The translations under genes were made by a program, and so were the position numbers. The notes below the pieces were generated by a model. It saw only the letters and a list, made by a program, of their open reading frames with translations. It did not search any database and was not told the origin of the DNA. DNA of 64,000 nucleotides, taken from NCBI RefSeq assembly GCF_031143425.1, contig NC_090439.1, forward strand, positions 353,332,027-353,396,026. Reading direction: 5' to 3'. This document shows, piece after piece, positions 24,034 through 36,139 of this stretch; within the stretch, counting starts at the first letter, position 1; the number at the start of each line of letters is the position of its first letter. This DNA comes from Pleurodeles waltl (taxonomy: Eukaryota > Chordata > Amphibia > Caudata > Salamandridae).

Positions 24034-24712
24034 TTGTTTACATTGCAGTTCTCTAGGTGGCCAGAACGGTATTTGCTAGTACCTAGCTACAGAAGAAACC
24101 ATTTGTAACTGGTCAACTAAAGCAAGAAGGCATGCCCTCTGCTCGATCAAAGTCTGTCTGTCTTTTGTAAGTGTTTTTTGAAGAATTCTTCCAAGTGCCT
24201 ATTTTTGGTTTGATTCACAGTTTTTGCTTGACACAAGTGCCTTGTTTACTCACCTACCTCATTCAAAGAGATTTGTCTCAGTCTACGCACATTTTTTATG
24301 TCACTTCATCTTGGGGCTAGAGCACTCAGAGCAACTGCTGCAAGGATGCCTAACTGTACATCTCTTTGGATACAATAATCCTCCCTCAGATGTGCCCCTG
24401 ATTGGGGAAGCAGTCCCTGCTGGCAAGCCAAGGATCCAAAACAGTTCTATATGTTTCTCACCTAGCATTAGCCAACCTGCTCGTGTGGTGGAGAAAATGC
24501 TATGACAAAACATTGGTGATGGAAGACAGCTGTAGACATCTTTCTCTATTTGCGTCTGTTTGTCACCAAATACTGAAATGGTATTTTGCTTTTTGCTGGA
24601 GACAAATAAAGACACTCTCAAATGAAGGCAGTTTCACGACTAAAGACACTAAAGGCCCTCTCAAAGGAAAGAGATTCTAAATGAACAAAAATGCAGGAGG
24701 AATGTAAGGAAA
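24034..24712. other. Unassigned sequence
   Basis: Overlapping frames of about 90-105 codons on both strands have no family resemblance I can name. The stretch ends at the LTR-like boundary. Confidence 0.35.
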
Positions 24713-27286
24713 TGCCTCCTTGGCATGGTTACCCCCTAACTTTTTGCCTTTGCTGATGCTAAGTTATGATTTGAAAGTGTGCTGGGACCCTGCTAACCAG
24801 GCCCCAGCACCAGTGTTCTTTCCCTAAACTGTACCTTTGCTTCCACAATTGGCACAGCCCAGCACTCAGATAAGCCCCTTGTAAATGGTACCCCTGCTAC
24901 CAAGGGCCCTGATGCCAGGAAAGGTCTCGAAGTGCTGCAGCATGTCTTATGCCACCCTGGGGACCCCTCACTCAGCACATGCAGACTGCCTCACAGCTTG
25001 TATGTGCTGGTGGGGAGAAAATGACTAAGTCAACATGACTCTCCCCTCAGAGTGCCATGCCAACCTCACACTGCCTGTGGCATAGGTAAATCACCCCTCT
25101 AGCAGGCCTTACAGCCCTAAGGCAGGGTGCACTATACCACAGGAGAGGGCATAATTGCATGAGCACTATGCCCCTACAGTGTCTAAGCAAAACGTTAGAC
25201 ATTGTAAGTGCAGGGTAGCCATAAGAGTATATGGTCTGGGAGTTTGTCAAACACGAACTCCACAGTTCCATAATGGCTACACTGAAATCTGGGAAGTTTG
25301 GTATCAAACTTCTCAGCACAATAAATGCACACTGATGCCAGTGTGGACTTTATTGTAAAATGCACCCAGAGGGCATCTTAGAGATGCCCCCTGAATACCA
25401 ATCCGACTTCTAGTGTTAGGCTGACCAGTTTCTGCCAGCCTGCCACAACCAGACATGTTGCTGGCCACATGGGGAGAGTGCCTTTGTCACTCAGTGGCCA
25501 GGAACAAAGCCTGTACTGGGTGGAGGTGCTTCTCACCTCCCCCTGCAGGAACTGTAACACCTGGCGGTGAGCCTCAAAGGCTCACCCCTTTTGTTACAGC
25601 GCCACAGGGCATCCCAGCTAGTGGAGATGCCCGCTCCTCCGGCCACTGCCCCCACTTTTGGTGGCAAGGCTGGAGGATATAATGAGAAAAACAAGGAGGA
25701 GTCACCCACCAGTCAGGACAGCCCCTAAGGTGTCCTGAGCTGAGGTGACCCCTGCCTTTAGAAATCCTCCATCTCAGAGAGGAGGCACAAAGAGGGTGTA
25801 GCCACCCTCCAGGACAGTAACCATTGGCTACTGCCCTCCCGGACCTAAACATACCCCTAAATTTAGTATTTAGGGGCACCCAATAACCCAGGAAATCAGA
25901 TTCCTGCAACCTGAACTAAGAAGAAGGACTGCTGACCTGAAAGCCCTGCAGAGACGACAGAGACGACAACTGCTTTGGCCCCAGCCCTACCGGCCTGTCT
26001 CCTGACTCGAAAACCTGCAACAGCGACGCATCCAACAGGGACCAGCGACCTCTGAAGCCTCAGAGGACTGCCCTGAACCTAAGGACCAAGAAACTCCTGT
26101 GAGCAGCGGCTCTGCTCAACAAACAGCAACAATATTGCAACTTTTCTGCAACTTTCAAAGACCTCACTCTTCCCACCGGAAGCGTGAGACTTCACCCTCT
26201 GCACCCGACGCCCCCGGCTCGAGCTCCAGAGAACCAACACCACAGGGAGGACTCCTGGGCGACTGCCCCACAGCGACGCATGCACAAAGAATCTAGAGGC
26301 TCCCCCTGACCGTGACTATCTGTAACAAGGGACCCGACACCTGGACCAAGCACTGCACCTGCCGCCCCCAGGACCAGAAGGAACTGAACCTCAGTGCAGG
26401 AGTGACCCCCCGGCGACCCTCTGCCTAGCCCAGATGGTGGCTTGCCCGAGAAGACTCCTGTGCCCTGCCTGCACCGCTACAGTGACCCCTGGGTCCCTCC
26501 ATTGTTTCCTATACAAAACCTGATGCTTGCTTTGCACACTGCACCCGGCTGCCCCTGTGCCACTAAGGATGTGTTTTGTGTGCCTACTTGTGTCCCCCCA
26601 GTGCTCTACAAAACCCCCCTGGTCTGCCCCCCGAGGACGCGGGTGCTTACCTGCTGGCAGACTGGAACCAGAACACCCCTGTTCTCCATAAGTACCTATG
26701 TGTTTTGGGCAACTCTTTGACCTCTGCACCTGACCGGCCCTGAGCTGCTGGTGTGGTCATTTTGGGGTTTCCTTAAACTCCCAACAGTGGGCTGCCTATG
26801 CCCAGAAACTGAGACTTGTAAGTGTCTGACTTACCTCACAATCTAACCAATACTTACCTCCCCCAGGAACTGTTGATTTTTGCACTTTGTCCACTTTTAA
26901 AATAGCTTATTGCCATTTTAACTAAAACTGTATACTGTATATGTTATTGTTCCTAACTTACCTGTGTGGAGTACCTTGCATTTTATGTACTTACTTCAAA
27001 TCTTGAACTTGTGGTTCTATAAATAAATTAAGAAAATATATTTTTCTATATAAAAGCTAATGGCCTGGAGTTAAGTCTTTGAGTGTGTGTTCCTCATTAT
27101 TGCCTGTGTGTACAACAAATGCTTAACACTACCCTCTGTTAAGCCTACTGCACGACCACACTACCACAAAATAGAGCATTAGAATTATCTAATTTTGCCA
27201 CTATCTTACCTCTAAGGGGAACCCTTGGACTCTGTGCAAACTATCTCTTACTTTGAGATAATGTATACAGAGCCAATTTCCTACTA
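24713..27286 (+). mobile_element. Long LTR-like element (about 2.57 kb), non-coding
   Basis: It begins TGTAAGGAAATGCC and ends CCAATTTCCTACTA. The terminal words are imperfect inverted repeats. AGGAA sits immediately before it (24708-24712) and AGGAA overlaps its last base on the right (27286-27290), so a 4-5 bp target duplication is likely but the exact end is uncertain. It contains no coding sequence. A TATATAAAAG-like box lies near 27047, and AATAAA-like words near 27020. Parts resemble the solo LTR at 2733-5416: both carry GTTAAGCCT-ACTGC near the 3' end. From memory it belongs to one of the most abundant newt repeat families (unverified). Confidence 0.65.
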
Positions 27287-29058
27287 GGAAGGAATTTGAT
27301 CCTGATAGGAAAACATGCTGCACCCCGTCAGAGGCATCATCTGGTCATTTGTTGCCATTGTAAGGTTACTTAAAGCCTCATCATAGAAGGACATCCTCTC
27401 ATAACATGCTAAACCCCTAGCTCTCAAGGTGCATTTAACACTGTAGATCGCCAGGCCCTCACGAGTACCATATTGTTTCACCTTGATCCTCAGAAACAGA
27501 CAGCAGTTTCACAAATAGAATCATCCTGTTCACCTATACTCTTAGTTAACTGCAGCATCTCCAAGATTCTGTTCTCTTGATTATGGTTTTTAATTTATAA
27601 TTGACGACGAAGAGACATTTTTGTCAATGATATTATCCCCACTTGCCAACTTGATAATGGCTCTTAACTCTACCCCTAAATTGATATCAATCAATAACAC
27701 TAAGGGCCTCATTTACAGGGCATTTGCGCCACTGTTGCATCATTTTGTTTTACGCAACAGTGGCACATAAAAGAGCTTTACACTGCTTCACATTTACAAA
27801 CTGACACATTGGGCCCAATGCATCAGTTCGTAAAGCCTTGCCTCACATTTTACCTGCACCACGTATAATGTGTGCAAGGTAGGCGCTCCCTCTGGAAAAG
27901 CCACGCAGAAGTGACGCAGTAAAATGTACAACATTTCACTGCGTCGTTCAGCGACTTCACTGCATCCGACTTTTAATGCCTGCTCAGAGCAGCCATTAAA
28001 ATGATGCAGGGCTTTTCTCCATGGGAGCCTTCTTTGCATTGCTGGAATAGCGTCATTTTTTTCAAGCTTGTCCATCAATCTGTCAATTTACCACCATGAT
28101 GCATCAATTTCTGTTGCATCTGTGAAAACGTGCACCATGGACCTCTGTATTGTAAATGCAGTGCATCAAAGGTGTCATCAAGGGGTCGCAGGGCAATGCA
28201 AGAAACTGATGCATCGGAGCCGGTGCATCAGATTCTTTTAAATGAGGCCCTAAGTTTCTTAGAGACTGTCTGAACAGGTTGTAAATGGGAGATCTTCATT
28301 ATTAAAATCCAATGAGAACAAATGTGTTTTTCTCAGTGGCAGACTAACCTAATCCTCGATTAAGGCTCAGATCACTGACATGATCGTTTATGGCTTCAAG
28401 GTTGGCATTCTTTGTCAATTGCACCAAGTCACTTGACTTCCATGTTGACTTCAACCTCTCCTTCAAGACCACATATACAAATAATCTAAAAAAGACAAAA
28501 TTACTAGTTTGCTCAACCTTTCAAACCTTGGCACTCAACCTACTGATGGTGGTGGCACCACTCTCCTTGCAACACTCACTGCCTCTATTTAGGAATCAGG
28601 GATGGTCTCTAAAGGCAGCTGCCTTTCTGATCACAGATTGAAGATAGTATATTTCTGTTATGCATACTCTCAGTAATCCATTCGCTCACCAACACAGCTC
28701 ATATCACTTTCAAATTATACTGCAACAACTTCAAGGTGAACAACACCAAATGGAGAGACGATCTTGCACAAGCATTTTTCATATCCACTCACTTGCATGT
28801 TACATGTTTCACCAATTCAACAAGCCTGAAATCACAGAAAGCAGACAAAAGAGGCAAAAAAAACAAGCCTTCTCAAAACACGCAGAGAGGTTCTTGAACA
28901 AACAAGTTTCACCCTATCGTCTTAGTGGCAACCCCATCAGTTCAGAAGACAGAGCTGTGTGCCACACCTCTAAAGCATTGACCCATGGTGAACCCTATTC
29001 CCTTTACTGTAATCTCTCTGAACGTACACATCAAGGGTTTACTAACTGTGTCTTGTAG
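27287..29058 (+). pseudogene. L2-like LINE remnant split by a MITE
   Basis: Weak coding traces: AFNTVDRQAL near 27440 (compare the AFDTVDH start of the LINE RT palm motif) and VDFNLSFKT near 28450 (compare the LG-x-DS-x-LSFK block after the RT). Both are on the plus strand in the expected order, with the MITE at 27714-28250 between them. Many stops and gaps. The assignment rests on short matches only; the rest of the interval is not interpretable. Confidence 0.4.
27714..28250. mobile_element. PIF/Harbinger-like MITE (537 bp)
   Basis: Perfect terminal inverted repeats GGGCCTCATTTA / TAAATGAGGCCC, flanked by TAA on both sides (27711-27713 and 28251-28253). The interior is made of further diverged inverted words (GATGCA/TGCATC). 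There is no coding sequence. Terminal repeat and 3-bp TAA target match the PIF/Harbinger superfamily. Confidence 0.85.
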
Positions 29059-29158
29059 CCACCACCTTGCCATTAGTTCAATCCCTGAATGCAGAATAGT
29101 TGAGCTGTATAGTCTGTCATAAATCATCTTATTTCTCAGCAGTCGGTACAGTCGGTAA

Positions 29159-29168
29159 CACACACACA

Positions 29169-29224
<56 letters not shown>

Positions 29225-29276
29225 GTGATACATATAGATAATACATATAGATATAGATATATATAGATAGATATAT
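29159..29276. repeat. (CA)n followed by TA/GATA microsatellite
   Basis: CA repeats from 29159 to about 29216, grading into TATA and ATAGATATA words. Confidence 0.95.
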
Positions 29277-29291
29277 GTTCACTAAAACAAC

Positions 29292-29736
29292 AAAGGTTAA
29301 AGGGAAGTTATAGTTACGTTCACATTTTACATGCATAAAACCATAGAACTTCAGCAGTTATAGTTACAGTTATCTCAAGTAACTATAACTTGTGCCCTAA
29401 GGTAACTATAACTCATGCCCCCGCCATGCACAGTTTTCTCATCAATAATTTTACAGCAAATGTTGAACTGATATTATTAATGATGTCATAAAAGATGTCA
29501 TGAGAAATGTAATATGTGGGAAATTAGCAGTGCATGCCGATGGTGTGAGTTATAGTTACCTTAGAGCACGTTATAATTACTTGAGATAACTGTAACTATA
29601 ACTGCTCAATTTCTATGGTTTTGTGCATGTAAAATGTGAATCTAACAATAATGTCCTTTTAACCTATGGATTTTTTGTTAATTTCAAAGTTTTTAATTTT
29701 TTTTATTTCTCAACTATAACTTCCCTGTAACCTTTC
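29292..29736. mobile_element. Foldback element (ATAGTTA arms, about 445 bp)
   Basis: The left arm (AAAGGTTAAAGGGAAGTTAT... CAGCAGTTATAGTTAC...) and the right arm (...GTAACTATAACTGCTCAAT ... ATAACTTCCCTGTAACCTTT) are inverted repeats of about 110 bp. The centre has GATGTCAT words (29480-29505). Related copies lie at 36760-38130 and 11150-11395. Confidence 0.75.
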
Positions 29737-30757
29737 TTTTTTATATATATATGTATGCAACTCCTCACCGGCTCCTCATCGCAAGACACGGTTGCATGCC
29801 GTCAACTCTGCAAAAATGCACATAAGGCAGCAATATGGATTACAATATTTTTATTGATTTCAAGGTGCTGCAAAGTTAAAACATGTACACAGCTGATGTG
29901 TTTTGGCTGTATGCCTTCCACTGGGCCTCATAGGCATTGGTAACAAACTTCTCTTTATCACATAGTCCCTCCTCAATTTGTGGTGGCCCAACCACTAAAC
30001 CGCTACATCTGAAAGGCTCTTTAATCTGAAATGGCCCATTTCGTCCTCCATTTTCTCCTCATTCATTATACCATTATCATACTCTTTTACAAATTAGATT
30101 TTTTTCAAAATTACTTCACCTGAAACACTATAGTCAATAATCTAGTAACAAACATTCGAAATGCATTACTATATAAGGTGCTTAATGCTCTATGTATAGT
30201 GATATCCCCATTCAAAATAGGCATGTTAGTCATCATCATCCTCTGAGATGACAGTTTAATCATGAACCGAGGGTATTTACACTACAAAATAATCAACAGA
30301 GAATAACTTCTATGGGCTAAACCCTTTCTTCATTAACCCTGAGTAGCAGTCAACCCAAATACCAACAACCGGTACACCTCATAATCCTATATAAAAGAAT
30401 TCCAAATTCTTTAATCATTTATAAAACTATAAATGACCATATCATCATTATGGACAAAGTGAGGGATACATATAGAAAGACTTTCTTTTACGAAAACAAT
30501 ATGTTTATACATGGGCAATGCAAAAACGCAATCAACCAAGGCAATTCATCCAAATCCCTACTAAATATGATATATTCGTTGGTACATAGACATAATAAGT
30601 ATCTAAAAGAGATGTGCAAAACCTTGCTTAAGTGCAAAACTAGTATACATTTTAAAGTCCAAATCTGGCAAAAACATTGAAAGTGCATATCAATGTAGCC
30701 AAGTTCATACAATAACAATACCAAAGCTCTACTAGATTTGTCATCATGCTTAGTACT
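29737..30757. other. Unassigned; possible decayed PLE end on the minus strand near 29893-29943
   Basis: On the minus strand, ATGAGGCCC...GGCATACAGCC followed by AAAACACATCAG loosely resembles the hammerhead-bearing PLE ends at 34980-35040 and 51480-51552, but core bases are lost. The rest is AT-rich with no supported gene. Confidence 0.25.
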
Positions 30758-30970
30758 GGAGCATCATGAGTATGCAAAAAATGTGTATCAAGATAACATC
30801 AAAGAAAGTAGTGCAAAATACGCACAGATGTTAAAGTGCAAACTAGAATAGTCATGAAATGTGCATAAATGAAAATAGTGCAAAACTTGCGTAAGCATCA
30901 TGGGTATGCAAAAAAGGTGTATCGAGTTAACATCGATGGAAGCAGTACAAAACCATGCATAGATGTTAAA

Positions 30971-30971
<1 letters not shown>
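30758..30971. repeat. Tandem direct repeat, period about 135 bp
   Basis: GCATCATGAGTATGCAAAAAA...ACATC-A-G-AA-AGTGCAAAA...AGATGTTAAAGT occurs at about 30761-30840 and again at about 30896-30971, just before the microsatellite. Confidence 0.7.
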
Positions 30972-31018
<47 letters not shown>

Positions 31019-31028
31019 ATATACAGAT

Positions 31029-31107
<79 letters not shown>

Positions 31108-31116
31108 TGTATGTAT
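30972..31116. repeat. (TA)n/(TG)n/(CA)n compound microsatellite
   Basis: TA repeats interrupted by GTGTGTGTAT and ACACACACAC blocks. Open Ile/Tyr frames on both strands are artefacts of this repeat. Confidence 0.96.
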
Positions 31117-31129
31117 AGGAAAATGGCAT

Positions 31130-31645
31130 CCATAGGGAAACCTTCTTACTCAGAGCCACTTTTCGATTAAAAAAGTGGCTTCCACAAGTTGGTTGAACAC
31201 TCCAGGATTTTGGTAATGTAAGAAATGCAAAGCTTGTGAACATGAGACTAACATGTCAACATATAAACTTTATGATGGAAGAAATTAAAAGATTTTGGAA
31301 AATATCACTTCTGAACATAAATTTGGTATCTATGTCTTGGAATGTCCTTGTAAAAAACAATACGTGGGGAGTACGAAGAATTAATTGAAACTGAGAATTT
31401 TACAACAATTACGGGTTATAAAGAATAGGGATCTCTCCTACCCACTTACTAAGCATTTTCAGGAAAAACATGGCAGTGATATTAGAGGATTTAAATATTT
31501 TGGAATAAAACATATTAAAGCTGAGGAACGTGGAGGAGATAGACAACTGACCTTAAGAAGAATGGAATCACGTTTAATAATACTATTAGGAATGGAGATT
31601 CCACATGGGCATAATTTAGATGCGGAATTACATGTGCATTTGTGA
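31130..31645 (+). pseudogene. C-terminal part of a Penelope-like element (zinc motif + GIY-YIG nuclease), broken
   Basis: Seen: frame pieces include LNTPGFW, then a [10 protein letters not shown] zinc-type cysteine cluster (about 31214-31243), then FGIYVLECPCKKQYVGSTK (31325-31381). This is the GIY and Y(I/V)G pair with conserved spacing. After a TAA at 31382-31384 the same frame runs to 31645 with KLRI, FKYFGIKHI, RGGDRQLTLRRMES and a terminal HNLDAEL. Known: PLEs carry an RT followed by a Cys/His motif and a GIY-YIG endonuclease that cuts the target. Frame changes and stops upstream make it dead. The RT is missing; the copy starts next to a microsatellite. It is a different family from the PLE at 53.8-57.1 kb, with low residue identity. 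Confidence 0.75.
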
Positions 31646-32900
31646 GACAGATATAAAAGGCATAGAAAATCATCTGGTAAGATTTTTGTATCACAAGGTG
31701 CTTATAATTTATAATGTGTGCAATTGTTTGCAGTATTTACACATATGTGGTTGTGCAACATTAAACGAATTTGAACCGAATTTTTCACTCAGGCACGCAG
31801 TAAGAGTGGCTTATGGCAAAAATTCCCAATTTTTTCACTTTATTTGATGAATTTTAAAACTTTAATACTGCATTTGCTGGGTTTGCCCATACTGAGTTCT
31901 GGGATAGTTAATTACTGATGTACTGAATCATGAATACACTTCAAGAAAGTGAATTTCTACTTTAGATTCAAAGCAAGTGTGTTTTTTTAAAATAATTATG
32001 AAAAAAGTATCCAAAAAAGCCATCAAAAGAAATTATCAATAGTTGGACTTGATTTGGTCAGTTTTAAAACCTTTATACTGCATTTGCAGGATTTGTACAT
32101 ATGGAATTCTTGGAGGGAATTATGTATTTATGTATTTAATTATGGACATATTCCAAGAATTTGAACTTTCTTAAGAATGAGAATATTTGCACCTTATATA
32201 TATTTGTAAGAATGAATAATATGTTGTCTCGCTACTTACATATGAGCGATTGCTTATCATTTATTTCATTTCTTAATTATGAAATTGTAGAATGCACAAT
32301 GCACTTTATTGAATTTTGGGTTGGGAGTAATGGATATAAAATGATAAATGAAAAGGATAATGACAATAGGCATGATCCCCCCCCTTTTCCCAGCCGTTCA
32401 ACAAAAAGAAAACTTCAAAAAGAAAGTTCTGTGATTAATGTTTGATGCTCATTAAATATGATGACACTTTAAAAGTGGCTATGAGATGTTCGAAATTGAA
32501 ATCAAGTATAGAATGTTGAATGGAATATGAAATGACATGTTCAAAAGGACTGTTTTTGCATTCATTGTACTTTACAGAAATTAAAGCAGACATGGCTCTG
32601 GAATCATGACAAAGCGGAAAGCAAATAAAAATGATCTAGTCTTTTAATGGACATGGTAGAGGAACTGCACTGTGTGAGCACTTTAAAAATTAGACTATTA
32701 ACATTATAGGACTTTATGGTCCACTCAACTAAACTGCCCTTCCCTCTTGCACTGTATCATACTTTATTAAAGCACAGACAATGAAACATAAATAAATGAA
32801 AACTGGTAAACAGAAGACGGTGTCTGCTGTGCTGCGAATCTGGCCCTGGGAGTGGCATACTAGGTGGGACGGATGTGAGCAAATATATATGTACATGACC
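31646..32900 (+). other. Probable 3' untranslated part of the PLE remnant, with an internal duplication
   Basis: A block of about 110 bp is present twice as direct repeats, near 31852-31960 and 32062-32165. It reads TTTTAAAAC-TTTATACTGCATTTGC and GG-TTTG-ACATA in one copy, with CATACTGAGTTCTGGGA in the other. No protein is expected. The boundary with the next repeat is estimated. Confidence 0.4.
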
Positions 32901-32929
32901 AACTGGCGGTCACCAAGAGGCAGTTACAG

Positions 32930-34640
32930 TTAGGACCATGTTTGCATACAAAAAGCATTTTTAACTTCCTTTTATCATTGGCGCCGTTTGACGGATCTCA
33001 AAAAAAGTGTGCTGGTGATTCTTGCTGTGCATGAAAAGTTTTGGGGTCATCCGTCAAGCGGGGGCTGAGAAAAAGGGGGGGTCAATAAAAGTGCATTTTC
33101 CATGTTAATTTGCATAGGAGTTTTGAAGATGATGACAGCTTGAACAGCTGGACTGAATTACACTAACTTTGGCAGAAAGCTAGGTTTTTTTCCACAGATT
33201 GTGCTTTTTGTTATTTGGTGTAAATTCGTTCAGTAGTTGTTGAGAAATTTGAGGAAATCCAAGTTTGTATATCTAGGGCTGCGGATCCTCTTGCAAAGAA
33301 TAGTGAGCTCATGCAGGGAAATGCAGAGCTCTGATTGGCTGCCAATACTTCAACCAGGCTGAAGCCCAGTCCCACAAAAAATGTGTAAAAAAAAAAAAAA
33401 AAAATGGGGTCAGGGTAGGGATACCCTGACCCCAAGCCTCGTCAGGGCTAAAAAGATTTTTTTTAATGTTTGAAGCAAATTTGCAGAAAAAATTACTAAA
33501 AAACCAAGTACAGTCCCCTCGCTTGTTTTTAATTAAGCCTCCAGGTGGGCCAGGTCCTGGGGGAATGCTGTCTTTATTTTTTTAATGGAGCAGGTGCACT
33601 GAATCCCCCTCCATGGTCTTATTCATGCCCCGGGGACTGCCACCTCCCCAGGGCTTAATAAAAATATTATGCATGGGGCTGCATGGCCCCCTCACCTCTG
33701 GTGACCACCATCTCCCCAGGGCAAAATCTTTATTTGTAATGGGGGGGGGCATATGACCTCCCCCACACCCCAGGGGACCGCCACCCCCCTAGGGCTAAAC
33801 ATAGAATTCATGCATGGGGCCCATGCAGCATCCCCCGCAGCCCTATTGGCCACCACCTCTCAGGGCAATTTGATCTAATGAAGGGGGGTGCGCTGCCCCC
33901 TACAGTCCCATTGACCCCCACCTCCCTGGGGATGAAATAAAAAAATTAAGGGGGTCCATTGCGGACCCCTGGCCCCGGGGACCACCACCTCCCCAGGGCT
34001 AAGTTAAAACATTGGGGGGGGGGGCATGGCCCCCCTCGTGGATACAATTATGGCCATGGGGAACTCCACCCCCAGGGCCAGCTCTTGCTATGTCCTGGTG
34101 TGCCCACCCCGGGACATAGCTGTTTGCTCTGATTTGGCAAGAGCTTGGACAGCTCCTGCAACTCAGAGCAAACACTCTGCTTCCAGCAGGCAAGAGCTGT
34201 TGAAATGCTCCCACCCACTGGAAGGAAAGGTTTCATTTCTTTCTCTGCTCACAGACTTGCAAGCAGAGAAAGAGTTGAAACTAATGCTCTTCCACTCAGA
34301 GAGTTGCATGTTTAGCAGCTGCCTCTGTGCAAGAGCAGTGCCGCCTCCCACAGGAGGTGGGGAGCCGGCTGGGACCTTGAGGGCCTTGAGGCTCCCCCCA
34401 ACGGTCCCCAGTGTACATACTCGGTGACCTGGGGAGCACTCAGATGACATGGCCAGGCCCCAGGGGATGATGTCCCCGAGGCTGAAATTGGCCTGGTGAG
34501 GGGGTCGCACAGCCCCCCTTCCCGATTTATTAGTGGTGGGCCCCAGGGATGGGGCCCACTTGGCTGAAATTGGCCAGGGGGTGAGGGGGGATGTACGCCC
34601 CCCTCCTGGACACTGGATTTTCTGCTGAGGTAGCACTTGC
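32930..34640. repeat. Long non-coding repeat family, copy 1, with GC-rich degenerate tandem units
   Basis: The left part (about 32980-33290) contains CATCCGTCAAGCGGGGGCTGA, TTGAACAGCTGGACTGAATT and TTTGGCAGAAAGCTAG, which recur at 38880-39110. The right part (33540-34620) is a degenerate array of about 60-90 bp units built on CACCTCCCCAGGGCTAA and GGGGGCATGGCCCCC. There is no coding sequence; 130-160-codon frames here are read through the array. Confidence 0.7.
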
Positions 34641-34722
34641 TAGCCAGTAGAAAGTACTATAGTTGGGTAGACATTTTCTCGCAAAACTGTGGATTCTTGT
34701 TGGATAAACGAACAGGTGAGCT
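34620..34722. repeat. 100-bp direct repeat, copy 1
   Basis: TGAGGTAGCACTT...CCAGTAG-AA...TTGG-TAGACATTTT and CTCTTGTTGGATAAAC-like words recur in the same orientation at 36140-36245. The two copies bracket a 1.4-kb segment that contains the PLE-type hammerhead. Confidence 0.7.
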
Positions 34723-34979
34723 TCTGTTTTTTCTGCTTTTTTTTACAAACAGAATGCAAAGCGGTTGATCAAAGATAATAACGGCGACTTAGCAAATTAA
34801 GGCTTGAACCAGATGAACAATAGTTGGTTCTGACCTATGTTATTTGAATACATTTGGATTCCATGAAATATACTTCCTAAAGACTGCGGATGTCGAGGAA
34901 AGTATCTATGTTTATCAGTGTGGATGTTTTGAATTGGCATTTATGGAGGTTTGATTGAACAACCTCGGGGAGCATAATA

Positions 34980-35040
34980 TTTAGTCCTCAAGAAGGTGGT
35001 GAAAAAGGTCTGGAAGCCCACCGAAACGCGTTGACGCTTT
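34980..35040 (+). ncRNA. Decayed PLE-type hammerhead ribozyme
   Basis: Same layout as the ribozyme at 51480-51552. Stem I is GTC 34984-34986 with GAC 35033-35035. The core is CTCAAGA 34987-34993. Stem II is GGTGG 34995-34999 with CCACC 35018-35022. GAAA 35023-35026 is followed by the self-complementary ACGCGT, suited to a dimeric stem III. The essential G of CTGANGA is C here, so cleavage is expected to be lost. A GAAACGCGTTG block is common in amphibian PLE ends. The surrounding 34.7-35.3 kb is probably a PLE terminal region without coding sequence. Confidence 0.45.
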
Positions 35041-36139
35041 ACTCTCACTGGACCCATAGGAGGAGGATCTTATTGAAAAAGGATTGCTGACAATTATCGA
35101 TAGGCCTAGACCTACCATAATTGGGACAGTCTTATTTTATAGACTATTGTATATGTCTTCTTTTTGTCTCCCTTTTATTGAATTTTATTTGAATTTTAAT
35201 TGGTTTTATTGATGTTTTTAGTATTGATGTGTTTGTCTTGTTACTGTGTGATCTGGGGTCTCTATTTGGAACTATATTAAATACTTGCCCTTGATTCCTT
35301 TGTCTTTAGGCTGATCAATAGAGAGATTCATTGATTGTGTGAGTGTGAAGTGACTGGTTTGGTTTTCCCGTGGGGGATTTTTATGATTTCACTGAGCTTC
35401 TGTTCTGGCCTTGATGCTCATTTCACAGAAAATAAACCTGAACAGGAATCACTTACAAATAAAAACATAGCAAGTGCCACAGTTGAAGCTCCACTTCCGA
35501 AAAGGACAAATTATCCAAACTCCTGGGCTTGGAGAAGGCAAAGCAAGTGTGTTCACTTGATGATTTCATATTGAAAAATTATATGAAAACCTTCATGAAG
35601 ATGAATGCATCTTTCCTCTATTGGAGCGCAATGTGCATGTGACTGTGACAAGTGGGTTCTTTCTTGTCCAATCCCGGTAAGAGCAGAGTCCATGGTTCTC
35701 CCGTGAATTTGCTATGAGTACACAAACGTGATAATCACCTGGAAGCTCTGCCCGCTTGTCTCCGCCCCATTCATCTTAATAGTATGCAAATATCTTCCTG
35801 CCTTTTGCCAGGATGATGGAGAGCTTACCAAAGGGCCCCCAGTACATTTCCTGCTGATTTTGGTAGTGCGTTCTTGATGCAGAGGAATATGAGGATATCC
35901 CCACCAAACAAAGAAGCACTTACTTCATACAGCCAAGAGGAAGGACCCTAGGTTTGGTGGAGATTTAAGTCTTTGTAGTTTCGTTGGCCTCTGTATAGGA
36001 GGATTTATGCTATCACAGAATTCTGGAGAAAGACGCACAAGGAACAATCACATGGTCAAACACACACAAGGTCGCTGGAGACATTTCCTTGTGGTCCATT
36101 ACACAGCAGTAGTGTAGATTACACACTGGACATTTACTC
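35041..36139. other. Unassigned, likely PLE-derived in its first 300 bp
   Basis: T-rich sequence after the ribozyme resembles PLE untranslated ends. No coding remnant was found. Confidence 0.3.

Noticed and set aside
30788..31243. 151-codon minus-strand frame with Ile/Tyr repeats
   Set aside because: Reads through a TA/TG microsatellite.
34026..34636. 133- and 157-codon frames on both strands
   Set aside because: Generated by GC-rich repeat units; also open on the opposite strand.
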